Shown in pieces: positions 26,269 through 34,546 of a DNA stretch of 64,000 nt. This DNA is from Noviherbaspirillum suwonense. Lineage in GTDB: Bacteria; Pseudomonadota; Gammaproteobacteria; Burkholderiales; Burkholderiaceae_D. Where the stretch lies: the NCBI RefSeq assembly GCF_900182955.1, contig NZ_FXUL01000007.1:124001-188000 (forward strand). The letters run 5' to 3'. Under the pieces are notes generated by a model. That model ran no database searches and was not told where the DNA came from. It saw nothing but the letters and a program-made list of their open reading frames with translations. Positions within the stretch are counted from its first letter, which is position 1, and each line of letters begins with the position of its first letter. Position numbers and translations under genes: made by a program.

Positions 26269-27146
26269 ATGCGCTTTCCGGTACTTGACGATTACCTGCG
26301 GCGCCTGCCTGCCGAGGCCGCACGCATCACCGGCTTTGGCGCGACGGGCCGGGGCAGGTCCACGGAACGTACTTCAACTGCGCGCTCACCAGCGTGTTCC
26401 AGCCAGTGCGGCGGCTTGCCGGCGCGGAGCCGGTCGGCTACGAAGCCTTCGTGCGAAGCACGTCGGAACACAACGCCGCGCTGTCGATCTGGAAATTGCT
26501 GGAAGGCGCCGCCAGCGACGACGAGTCCATTGCACTGGACCGCTTATGCCGGATGCTGCACGCCATTAATTTCTTCCGGCAGTCACCGGGCGACAGCGCA
26601 GACCTCTACCTCAGCGTGCATGAGCGCCTGCTGGCAGCGGTGTCGGGCAGCCACGGCGTGGTGTTCCGGCGGGTCCTGGTCAGCCTTGGCCTGCCGATCG
26701 ATCGCATCGTGCTGCAAATGCCGCCTGCCCGGCCAGGTCAGCAATTCCTGCTGAGCTATGTCGCCGACAATTACCGGCGCAGCGGTTTTCGGGTCGCGTT
26801 GAACGCGCTCGACGTCGCCGATGCTCTACGGCTGCTCGACCGGATTACCCCGGATGTGCTGAAGCTCGATGCACGAGAGATTAGCAGCGCCGCTGCGCTG
26901 GACGCGCTGGCCGCACGGTGCCGATTGCTCGGCACCGTGCTGCTGTTGAAGCAGGTCGAATGCGCGGCCGTCGCCAGTGCGGCAGAAAGCGCGCGCTTCA
27001 TCCTCGCGCAGGGACATGCATGGGATCGGCCCGAAGCCACGCTGACGACACCGAATGAAAAATTCGCGAGCGATCGAGGCTGCGCCGGCGGCGCGACGCG
27101 CGCGAGGCTGCCTGGCGAGGCAAGTGCCCTGCTTCGCAACCGCTAG
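26269..27146 (+). pseudogene. EAL-domain-like protein with degenerate active site, apparent frameshift near 26340-26355
   Basis: A plausible start (MRFPVLDDYLRRLPAEAARI) at 26269 runs in one frame to about 26350. The homologous continuation (GQVHGTYFNCALTSVFQPV, then GYEAFVRS) is in the frame of 26352-27146, which implies loss of one base in the GC-rich stretch GGGCCGGGGC at 26346-26355. The EAL fold is recognisable, but hallmark residues are missing: EAF for EAL, LYLSVHERL lacking the catalytic Asn, VLQMPP for the ELTE-type motif and ALNALDVADAL for the DDFGTG loop. It could be a non-catalytic c-di-GMP or protein-binding domain. A sequencing error would restore an intact gene of about 290 codons. 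It sits inside the sulfur operon. Confidence 0.65.
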
Positions 27147-27438
27147 CGCAGCCGCCTCGCGTTCAATACCTGAATGGTCATCCAGGCAGATGTGAACTCG
27201 GTGCAGGGCCTCGGCGCCGGATGGCTGGATCACTAGCCGGCCGCGCGATGATGCATGCCGCGCTTATGCGCCTGAAACATAAGCTTGCGTCAAATCGTTC
27301 GTTTCCATTGTCAGCGCCGGCGTTTAATCTGAGCTTCCTACACACTGTTTCAGGGGACGTTTCATGGGTCACCACGCATTTTTACCAACAGCCAGCACAA
27401 GTATCAGGCCGGATTGGCCGGCGAGGAGCTGAGCCGTC

Positions 27439-28005
27439 ATGACGATACTCTTGATCGGCGGCAGTCCATTGACGCCATCCCGTTCCACTCGCCTGCTGCA
27501 CCACGCGGGCGAGCGGCTTACGCTGCTGGGCCATCGCACGCACCGGCTCCAGGTGCGCGACCTGCCTGCCGAGGCATTGCTGCATGCCGATTTCACCAAT
27601 GCAGAGCTGGCCCGTGCTGTTTCGCTGGTCGCGGACGCTTCCGCGCTCGTGATAGCCACGCCGGTGTACAAGGCCGCCTACAGCGGCGTACTCAAGGCCT
27701 TTCTCGACATGCTGCCGCAGGACGGTCTCCACGACAAGGTAGTGCTGCCGCTGGCCACCGGCGGCAGCCAATCGCACATGCTGGCACTGGACTACGCGCT
27801 GCGGCCGGTGCTGTCGGCGCTGGGCGCTCGCCATGTGCTGGCAAGCATCTATGCAACCGACGCGCAGGTGCAGTGGTCCGAGCAGGACGGTCTGTCGATC
27901 GAGCCGGGTATTGCGCGGCGCCTCCAGGATGGCGTGGACGCGCTCTCGACCGGCCTGCTGGCACGCCGCGAATTCAGCGAGCCTGAGGCCGTGCCCCTGG
28001 ATTGA
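27439..28005 (+). CDS. ssuE: NADPH-dependent FMN reductase, SsuE family
   Basis: A 188-residue flavodoxin-fold reductase that supplies FMNH2 to two-component monooxygenases. Visible are the FMN-phosphate loop IGGSPLTPSRSTRLL, the strand ALVIATPVYKAAYSGVLK and the PLATGGSQSHMLALDYAL region. These match SsuE/MsuE proteins. GAGGAG lies slightly far upstream of the ATG. The gene heads a subcluster of hydrolase, DszC-like oxygenase and ssuACB, and is the likely electron source for all the flavin monooxygenases in the island. Confidence 0.92.
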   Translation: MTILLIGGSPLTPSRSTRLLHHAGERLTLLGHRTHRLQVRDLPAEALLHADFTNAELARAVSLVADASALVIATPVYKAAYSGVLKAFLDMLPQDGLHDKVVLPLATGGSQSHMLALDYALRPVLSALGARHVLASIYATDAQVQWSEQDGLSIEPGIARRLQDGVDALSTGLLARREFSEPEAVPLD

Positions 28006-28039
28006 CGGCGGCCCCGGAGACATGGAAGGAGTCGCACGC

Positions 28040-28636
28040 ATGATGACCCCGGCAGCCGACCGCTTTCGCGTCCTGATCGTTCCGGGTCTGCAAGATAGCG
28101 GGCCCGGACACTGGCAAACGCTCTGGCAGCAGCACGCCCCGCGATTCGAGCGTGTGGAGCAGGCGCAGTGGAACGTGGCCGATATCGATGCCTGGTCGAC
28201 TTGCGTCGCCAGCACCCTGCGCCGCTCGGCACGCCCCGCCGTGCTGGTAGCGCACAGCTTCGGCTGCCTGGCCGCGGTGCATGCTGCCGCAGGCGGCGCG
28301 CGCAATCTGCATGGCCTCTTCCTGGTGGCACCCGCGGATCCTCAGCGCTTCCGGCTGGGCGCAACCCTGCGCGATTTGACGCTGCCTTGCCCGGCAACGG
28401 TCGTGGCAAGCGCCAACGATCCGTGGATGGACGTCGTCAGCGCGGCATGGTGGGCTCGGCGATGGGGCGCCGCGTTTTTCAATGCGGGCGAACTCGGTCA
28501 CATCAATGCCGATTCGGGCATCGGTGCATGGCCGCAGGGAATAGCGCAGTTCGACCGGCTGCTGGCGCGCCTGCCATCGCCCGCCCGTTGCGCATGCGGC
28601 AGCGAATCTGAAACCAGGACGCCTGCCGGACGATGA
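28040..28636 (+). CDS. RBBP9/YdeN-family serine hydrolase
   Basis: Small alpha/beta hydrolase of 198 residues. The ATG at 28040 is preferred because GGAAGGAG sits eight bases upstream; an ATG at 28022 is too close to its own GGAG. The family opening VLIVPGLQDSGPGHWQ, nucleophile elbow LVAHSFGCLA, Asp in ASANDPWM and His in GELGHINADSGIGAWPQG form a complete triad. Such genes are frequent in sulfonate/sulfur operons of betaproteobacteria and pseudomonads, but their substrate is unknown. A possible terminator follows at 28690-28722, separating it from the next genes. Confidence 0.87.
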   Translation: MMTPAADRFRVLIVPGLQDSGPGHWQTLWQQHAPRFERVEQAQWNVADIDAWSTCVASTLRRSARPAVLVAHSFGCLAAVHAAAGGARNLHGLFLVAPADPQRFRLGATLRDLTLPCPATVVASANDPWMDVVSAAWWARRWGAAFFNAGELGHINADSGIGAWPQGIAQFDRLLARLPSPARCACGSESETRTPAGR

Positions 28637-28689
28637 CGGCATGCATGCCGATGCAATGCGCTGCCGCTGCCCGTCCGTGCAACCCTGCG

Positions 28690-28722
28690 CCGGTGCAGAC
28701 CTGACGCAGCGGCTTTTTTTTG
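28690..28722 (+). terminator. Putative rho-independent terminator
   Basis: GCCGgTGC-AGACCTGAC-GCAgCGGC forms a stem of 4+3 pairs around one G-G mismatch, directly followed by eight T residues (28715-28722). It lies 53 bases after the hydrolase stop and would end the ssuE-hydrolase transcript, so the DszC-like gene at 28808 likely has its own promoter. Confidence 0.6.
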
Positions 28723-28807
28723 CATAAGCAACTGCAAATGTATTCGTGTACGAACGTCGATTCAGCGCGCAATACTGGCAGCGTTCCCACTTTCCATTTT
28801 CTGAACA

Positions 28808-30019
28808 ATGCCTTTGCCATTCATTAGTTCCACTGTCCCCGACGAGGCCGCCGGTACCGCTGCCGAGGCGCTCAGCGTCGCCACGGGACTCGCGCTCCGG
28901 CTGGCGGAGAGCGCTGCCGAACGCGACCGCGCGGGAGGCCATGCGGCGCAGGAACGCGAATGGATCCGCGCGTCCGGCCTGCTGGCGCTGTCCATTCCCG
29001 TCGAATTCGGCGGGCAGGGCGCAGACTGGGCCACCGTGTATCAAACTGTCCGCATCCTCGCACAGGCCGACAGCGCACTTGCACATGTGTATGCGTTCCA
29101 TCACCTGCAACTGGCCGGCGTCCGGCTGTACGGCAACGCGGAGCAGCAGCAGCGGCTGCTGTCGCATACCGCGGAAAGACGCCTGTTCTGGGGCAATGCC
29201 TTGAACCCGCTGGACAAACGTGCCATCGCCACGCGCATTGACGGCGCTTATCTGATCGACGGCGTGAAAAGCTTTTGCTCCGGGTCGGTGGGCTCGGACT
29301 GGATGACCGTGTCGGCCTGGCACGAGGAGACGCAGAGCGCGGTGATCGGCGTGTTGCCGACGATGCAGGAAAAGATACGTGTCGAAGCGGACTGGGATGC
29401 ATTCGGGCAGCGGCAGACCGACAGCGGCAATGTCCATTTCACCCAGGCGCTGCTGCCGGACGAACTGGTGCTGCAGGCGCCGCTGCAAATCCCTACGACA
29501 CGCACGACGCTGCGCACTCTCGTGTCGCAACTGATCATGACCAATCTTTACCTCGGCATCGGACTCGGCGCTTACGCGTCGGCACGCCGCTACACCGCGG
29601 ACGAGTCGCGGCCCTGGCAGGCATCCGGCGTGTCCGCAGCGGTGGAAGACCCGTATATCCAGCACCGCTACGGAGAGCTCTGGCTGCTCCTGCGCCCGGC
29701 CCAACTGCTGGCCGATGACGCCGCCGCCAGACTGGACCACGCGTTCAACAGCACCGGGCCGCTGGATCCGGACGCGCGCGGACGGGTTGCCATCGCGGTG
29801 GCCGAAGCCAAGTGCCTGTCGCACCGCGCAGCTATCGAGGTCAGCAGCCAGATGTTCGAGCTCATGGGCGCACGCGCCACATCATGCCGCTACGGTCTGG
29901 ACCGCTTCTGGCGCAACGCGCGGGTGCATACGCTGCACGATCCGGTGGACTATAAATTGCGCGACATCGGCCGCCACATGCTAGACGGCAGCTACCCCGA
30001 GCCAACTGCGTATTCCTGA
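28808..30019 (+). CDS. DszC/SfnB-like flavin-dependent monooxygenase (third copy)
   Basis: A 403-residue acyl-CoA-dehydrogenase-fold oxygenase, more distant from the two at 20663-23177. Signature regions are SIPVEFGGQGADW, LAHVYAFHHLQLAGV, the flavin-loop sequence DWDAFGQRQTDSGNV and the C-terminal FWRNARVHTLHDPVDYKLR. The H-x-L-H-D-P-V ending is characteristic of the DszC group. A terminator-like hairpin lies upstream and an ssu-type transporter downstream, so this enzyme and ssuACB probably form a unit. In some gut and soil bacteria DszC-like proteins next to ssu genes help use alkyl sulfonates, sulfones or thioethers; the substrate here is unknown. Confidence 0.9.
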   Translation: MPLPFISSTVPDEAAGTAAEALSVATGLALRLAESAAERDRAGGHAAQEREWIRASGLLALSIPVEFGGQGADWATVYQTVRILAQADSALAHVYAFHHLQLAGVRLYGNAEQQQRLLSHTAERRLFWGNALNPLDKRAIATRIDGAYLIDGVKSFCSGSVGSDWMTVSAWHEETQSAVIGVLPTMQEKIRVEADWDAFGQRQTDSGNVHFTQALLPDELVLQAPLQIPTTRTTLRTLVSQLIMTNLYLGIGLGAYASARRYTADESRPWQASGVSAAVEDPYIQHRYGELWLLLRPAQLLADDAAARLDHAFNSTGPLDPDARGRVAIAVAEAKCLSHRAAIEVSSQMFELMGARATSCRYGLDRFWRNARVHTLHDPVDYKLRDIGRHMLDGSYPEPTAYS

Positions 30020-30062
30020 GCCGGGCGATCGCACCCGATTCACAACGAACCACGAGGACGAC

Positions 30063-31041
30063 ATGCAACGCCGAACCTTCCTGAAGGCTGCCGCCGGCGC
30101 GGCCGCCACGATTGCTCCCGCATTGACGCGCGCCGCCGGGCCGCTCACGGAGCTGCGGCTGGATTATGCCTATTATTCGCCGACCAGCCTGGTCCTGCGC
30201 CGCTTCGGCTGGCTGGAAGAAGCATTCAGGAGCGATGGCACCAGCATCAAATGGGTATTCTCGGCTGGCAGCAACCGGGCGCTCGAATACCTGAACGCCA
30301 ACAGCATCGACATCGGCTCGTCCGCCGGCCTGGCGGCCCTGCTGGCCCGTGCCAACGGCGCACCGATCCGCGCCCTACATCTTCTCGCGCCCCGAGTGGA
30401 CCGCGCTGGTGGTCAGGAAGGAATCGACCATCCGTACCGTGGCCGACCTCAGGGGGAAAAAGGTCGCGGCGACCAAGGGCACCGACCCTTACCTGTTTCT
30501 GCTGCGTGCCCTGAAGACCGCCGGCCTCAAGCGCAGCGACATCGAGCATGTCGGCCTGCAGCATGCGGACGGCCGCACGGCGCTGGAACAAGGCCGGGTG
30601 GATGCCTGGGCCGGGCTCGACCCGATGATGGCCGCCAGCGAACTGGAAAGCGGTTCGCGGCTGATCTACCGGAACATCGCCTTCAACACCTACGGCTTCC
30701 TGAACGTGCGCAACGCCTTCATCACGAGCCGCCCGGCGGAAGTTAGGCGGGTGATCGAGGCATACGAACGCGCCCGGCTCTGGACACTCGCCAACCCGAC
30801 CGAGGCAGCGAAAATCCTGGCCGAGGAAGCGAAGGTCAGCCTGCCGGTCGCGCTAATGCAGGTGAAGCTGCGGACCGACTTCAGCAACCCGCTGCCGACG
30901 GCCGAGCATATGAAGGCGCTGCAGGTCGCCGCACCCATCCTGCAGGACGAAGCGCTTGTCAAGCCCGGCACCGACCTGAGCCGCGCAATCGCCGATCTGG
31001 TGGACGTTCGGTTCGCCCAATCGCTGCTGGCGCGCGGGTAA
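30063..31041 (+). pseudogene. ssuA: Aliphatic-sulfonate-type ABC substrate-binding protein (ssuA-like), apparent frameshift near 30378
   Basis: The N-terminal part (30063 to about 30378) carries a Tat/Sec-like signal (MQRRTFLKAAAGAAATIAPA) and the SsuA-type start LRLDYAYYSPTSLVLRRFG. The continuation YIFSRPEWTALVVRKEST...VGLQHADGRTALEQGRVDAWAG runs in another frame from about 30379 to 31041. The break falls at GCGCCCTAC; one extra C or two missing bases would explain it. Restored length is about 326 residues, normal for the family. The downstream permease and ATPase are intact, so a sequencing error is possible; if real, the importer lacks its own binding protein. Predicted ligand is a sulfonate or related compound. 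Confidence 0.7.
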
Positions 31042-31049
31042 GGCCGGCA

Positions 31050-31874
31050 ATGGCGACGCCTTCGTCCAAGCTGCCCGCGCTTGCAGCGACCGTACCCGGC
31101 AGACGCAAGCCCTTATCGCGGCGTGCGCTGCTTGGTTTGCTGTTCCCCGTAGCGCTGCTGCTTGCGGTCGAGGTGGGCGTGCGCGCCGGCAGGCTTCCGG
31201 CAAACCTTCTGCCGGCGCCGAGCGAGGTGACGCGGACCATCGTGTGGCTGGCCCAGCATGGCCTTGCCGCGCATCTGCTGGCCAGCGCCGCACGGGTGGC
31301 AGCCGGCTCCATGATCGGCGCGGCGCTGGCCATCCTGTTCGGGGCGCTGGTCGGGCTGGACTGTCGCGCCGAAGCGCTATTCGATCCCAGCTTCCAGGCG
31401 CTGCGCGCAATTCCATCCCTGGCCTGGGTGCCCCTGCTGCTCCTTTGGCTGGGCATCGACGAAGCGCCCAAAATCGTGATGATAGCGATCGGCGCCTTTT
31501 TTCCGGTCTACATGGGCGTGTCTTCCGGAATTCGCGGCGCCGACCGCAAGCTGGTGGAAGTGGCGCGGCTATACCGGCTGTCCGGCTCCGCGCTGGCTTG
31601 GCGGGTACTGCTGCCATCCGCGCTGCCGTCGATCCTGACCGGCCTGCGCAACGGCTTTTCCCTGGCCTGGATGTTCATGGTCGCCGCCGAACTGATTGCA
31701 GCAAGCCGCGGCTTGGGATACCTGCTGTCCGACGGCCGCGAAACCGGTCGCGCCGACATCGTGCTTGCGGCGATCGGCCTGCTGGCCCTGCTCGGCAAGG
31801 CCAGCGACAGTCTCATGCAGCGGCTCGAACGGCGCCTGCTCGCCTGGCGCGACACGAGCGTGGAGGATCGTTGA
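31050..31874 (+). CDS. ssuC: ABC transporter permease, SsuC/TauC type
   Basis: Inner-membrane permease of 274 residues, typical SsuC length. The segment LLFPVALLLAVEVGVRAGRL starts the membrane domain, and AGRLPANLLPAPSEV is the usual periplasmic lead of taurine/sulfonate permeases. The coupling helix is LVEVARLYRLSGSALAWRV. It lies eight bases after the ssuA-like frame and is followed immediately by the ATPase gene. Confidence 0.93.
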   Translation: MATPSSKLPALAATVPGRRKPLSRRALLGLLFPVALLLAVEVGVRAGRLPANLLPAPSEVTRTIVWLAQHGLAAHLLASAARVAAGSMIGAALAILFGALVGLDCRAEALFDPSFQALRAIPSLAWVPLLLLWLGIDEAPKIVMIAIGAFFPVYMGVSSGIRGADRKLVEVARLYRLSGSALAWRVLLPSALPSILTGLRNGFSLAWMFMVAAELIAASRGLGYLLSDGRETGRADIVLAAIGLLALLGKASDSLMQRLERRLLAWRDTSVEDR

Positions 31875-31875
31875 A

Positions 31876-32622
31876 ATGACCGTGCAGCCCATGCTTGGAC
31901 TCCATGTCGACGAGAAGCACCATGGCGCGCGCCTGGTGCTGCGCGACCTGCATCTGCAACTCGATGCGGGCGAGATCGTCAGCCTGATCGGCGCCAGCGG
32001 CTGTGGCAAGAGCACGCTGCTGTCCCTGGTGGCAGGGCTGGACCACGCGTTCCGCGGCTGCATTGCCATCGACGGCCGCGCGCCTGGCGAGATGCCGGGC
32101 ACGGTGGGCCTGATCTTCCAGGAACCAAGGCTGTTCCCGTGGCTGTCGGTCGCCGGGAATATCGCCTTCGGCGCCGGCGGCGGGCACAGCCGCAGCCACG
32201 CGGCGCGGGTGGCGATGCTGCTCGATGAAGTCGGCTTGCGCGGCTACGAAAATGCGCTGCCCAAGCAGCTTTCCGGCGGGCAGGCCCAGCGTGTGGCCAT
32301 TGCACGAGGACTGTACAGCCAGCCCCGCCTGCTGCTGCTGGATGAGCCGTTCTCCGCGGTCGACGCCTTCACCCGCATGAAACTGCAGGACCTGCTGCTG
32401 CGTCTGGCGCGCCAGCATGCGCTGACCGTCCTGCTGGTCACGCACGACATCGACGAGGCGCTGCACCTCTCCGACCGCGTGCTGCAACTCGACAGCGTGC
32501 CGGCGCCGTTGCGTGCACAATTTGTCTTGCCGCTTCCCCATCCGCGGGACCGGGGCGACGCGGCGCTCGCGCCGCTCAAGGCCGACATTCTCGCGCATCT
32601 GCACGCAGCCCACGCAATCTGA
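31876..32622 (+). CDS. ssuB: ABC transporter ATP-binding protein, SsuB/TauB type
   Basis: ATPase of 248 residues that drives the SsuC permease. The ATG at 31876, nine bases after GGAGG, is chosen over a longer frame. Walker A is GASGCGKST, followed by the sulfonate/nitrate-class phrase IFQEPRLFPWLSV, signature LSGGQAQRVAIARGL, Walker B LLLLDEPFSAVD and switch His VTHDIDEALHLSDR. It starts one base after the ssuC stop. Its end is 24 bases from the convergent AraC gene, marking the right edge of the sulfur island. Confidence 0.93.
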   Translation: MTVQPMLGLHVDEKHHGARLVLRDLHLQLDAGEIVSLIGASGCGKSTLLSLVAGLDHAFRGCIAIDGRAPGEMPGTVGLIFQEPRLFPWLSVAGNIAFGAGGGHSRSHAARVAMLLDEVGLRGYENALPKQLSGGQAQRVAIARGLYSQPRLLLLDEPFSAVDAFTRMKLQDLLLRLARQHALTVLLVTHDIDEALHLSDRVLQLDSVPAPLRAQFVLPLPHPRDRGDAALAPLKADILAHLHAAHAI

Positions 32623-32646
32623 ACCAGCGGCCGCGCGCCCGGCGGA

Positions 32647-33501
32647 TCAGGGAATCAGGCCGGTGACCTTGATCGGCAGCGCCCCTATGGCGCTGCGCCG
32701 GTAGGTGGATGGCGACACGCCGATATGTTCCTTGAAGAACCGCGAGAAATTGCTGGGCGCCGAGAAACCGAGGTCCATCGCCACGTCGGTCAGCGATTCG
32801 CCCTGCCGGATCAGGCGCCGCATGGCTTCCTCCACGCGCACGGCGCTCCAGAACACCTGCGGGGTCGTGCGCAGCTGGTCCTTGAACAGGGCAAAGAAAT
32901 GGGCGCGCGACAGACCGGTCTTGCCGATGATGTCGTCCAGCGTGATGCCGCACGACACATTTTCCCGCATCAATGCGATGGCGGTGCGCAGGCGATGGTC
33001 GAGCAGCGGCGGAAGCATGCGTATACTGGCGGCTTCCCTGGATGCGGTCGTGGCGTCGATCGTGGCAAGGATGAGCCGCTCGACTTCTTCTGCAACGCCC
33101 GGCCCGGCCTCGCGGGCTGTCAGGATCAGGTCGAGCACCTTCCAGCACTCCCGGCGCAGCGTATCGTCGACAGGGACGCGCGGCGAGGGAAAAATGAATG
33201 GCCGGCCGGTGACTTTTCGACGCTCGTTCAGCCACGAATGCGAAATCATCAGGCACAGGAACACGGCCGAACCATTTCCTTCCGTCAGCGTCATGTCATG
33301 GGCCTGGTAGGCGTTGGTCGCCAGGCCGACGGTCTCGCCATATTCGATGATGTCGCTGCCGACATGCGCCTGGGCACGGGCGCCGCCCAGCCAGAAAGCG
33401 ATCTGCGATTCCGAATGCGAATGCGCCACCAGGTTGGAACGCGATTCCAGCACGATGGCTTGTCCAAAAGCGCCCTCATAGACGGCGTATGCCTCTGCCA
33501 T
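32647..33501 (-). CDS. AraC-family transcriptional regulator
   Basis: A 284-residue regulator. The start at 33501 is preceded by AAGGAGA. An N-terminal cupin-like sensing domain (HSHSESQIAFWLGGARA, GETVGLATNAYQAHDM) precedes the double helix-turn-helix domain of about 100 residues (ITLDDIIGKTGLSRAHFFALF and LTDVAMDLGFSAPSNFSRFF). It is divergent from the hydrolase-amidohydrolase-Liv cluster, which it probably activates in response to the imported compound or a metabolite. The 231-base gap contains an AT-rich palindrome. Confidence 0.9.
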   Translation of the reverse strand: MAEAYAVYEGAFGQAIVLESRSNLVAHSHSESQIAFWLGGARAQAHVGSDIIEYGETVGLATNAYQAHDMTLTEGNGSAVFLCLMISHSWLNERRKVTGRPFIFPSPRVPVDDTLRRECWKVLDLILTAREAGPGVAEEVERLILATIDATTASREAASIRMLPPLLDHRLRTAIALMRENVSCGITLDDIIGKTGLSRAHFFALFKDQLRTTPQVFWSAVRVEEAMRRLIRQGESLTDVAMDLGFSAPSNFSRFFKEHIGVSPSTYRRSAIGALPIKVTGLIP

Positions 33502-33692
33502 GCTTGTCTCCTTGTGCCGTGTAATCCGGCTTTTTATTAATTCTACGCAGTTAACCCTCCGATCACGCATTCGGGAAAAAGATATCAGACGCATTGATAA
33601 GCGGCGCGATCAGGGGATAAGTACGTGGACGACATGACAAGCGCGAACCCGGGCGACCTCCTAGACTCCGGCAACGGTCAACGACGCCGCAC

Positions 33693-33712
33693 ACTTTAAT
33701 TTAATTAAAAGT
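33693..33712. promoter_or_regulatory. AT-rich dyad between the AraC gene and the hydrolase operon
   Basis: The stretch 33693-33712 is all A/T apart from its flanks, with a perfect 10-bp palindrome TTTAATTAAA at 33700-33709, 24 bases before the hydrolase start codon. In this GC-rich DNA it stands out and likely marks a promoter -10 region or an operator for the divergent regulator. Confidence 0.4.
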
Positions 33713-33732
33713 CTTTAATCACCGAGGAAACA

Positions 33733-34509
33733 ATGGCGACACAAATCATCGGGAATCTGGCAGTAGAAATCGACGGCGACGGCGACGCCATCGTCTGCGT
33801 GCATGGCCTGGGAGGAACGAGCAACAGCTGGACGCCGCTGATGCCCGCCATGCAGGGCCATCGTATCGTGCGGATCGACCTTCCCGGCAGCGGCCGCTCG
33901 GCAAACCCGCCCGGCGAGCTGAGCATCGCCACCATGGTCGATGCGGTCCTGCGCGTCTGCGACCAGCTCGGGATCGACAAGGCCCAGTTCTGCGGACATT
34001 CGATGGGCACCATCGTTTGCCAGCATATCGCGGTGCAGCACCCGGAGCGCGTGAGCGGCCTGGCCCTGTTCGGCCCGCTGGTGTGCCCGCCGGAGGCAGC
34101 GCGCCCGAACATCCTCGCGCGTGCCGAGAAGGCGGCCGGCGGGCTCGCGGCAATGCAGGAAATCGCCGACGCCATCGTCGGGGCGGCAATCAGCAAGGAA
34201 ACCCGGGCGCAGCAGCCGGCCGCGGTGGCGCTCGTGCGCGAAAGCGTGATGCGCCAGTCGCCGGAAGGCTATGCACAGAGCTGCAGGGCGCTGGGCAATG
34301 CGCAAGCCGCCGACATCGACGCGATCTCGGTGCCGACGCTCTTGGTGACCGGCGACCAGGACGGCGTGGCGCCGGCGCAGGCGGTGCAGGCAATGGGACA
34401 GCGGATCAGGAATAGCCGGGTGGTCGTGCTGGACGGCTGCGGCCACTGGACCGCCTTCGAGAAGCCTGCCGAGTGCAATGCCGAACTGGAAAAATTCCTG
34501 TCGGCCTGA
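33733..34509 (+). CDS. Alpha/beta hydrolase (enol-lactonase/esterase-like)
   Basis: A 258-residue cytoplasmic hydrolase. Motifs are the oxyanion loop VCVHGLGGTSNSW, nucleophile FCGHSMGTIVC, acid LLVTGDQDGVAPA and the His in LDGCGHWTAFEKP. Overall it resembles 3-oxoadipate enol-lactonase and carboxylesterase-type proteins. A good ribosome-binding site (GAGGA) precedes 33733. It is the first gene of a cluster containing an amidohydrolase, a Liv-type importer and an SDR, so it likely hydrolyses an ester, lactone or C-C bond in the same catabolic route. The substrate is unknown. Confidence 0.88.
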   Translation: MATQIIGNLAVEIDGDGDAIVCVHGLGGTSNSWTPLMPAMQGHRIVRIDLPGSGRSANPPGELSIATMVDAVLRVCDQLGIDKAQFCGHSMGTIVCQHIAVQHPERVSGLALFGPLVCPPEAARPNILARAEKAAGGLAAMQEIADAIVGAAISKETRAQQPAAVALVRESVMRQSPEGYAQSCRALGNAQAADIDAISVPTLLVTGDQDGVAPAQAVQAMGQRIRNSRVVVLDGCGHWTAFEKPAECNAELEKFLSA

Positions 34510-34546
34510 CCGGTAGCGCAAGTACATAAAAAAAGAGGAGACAGCA

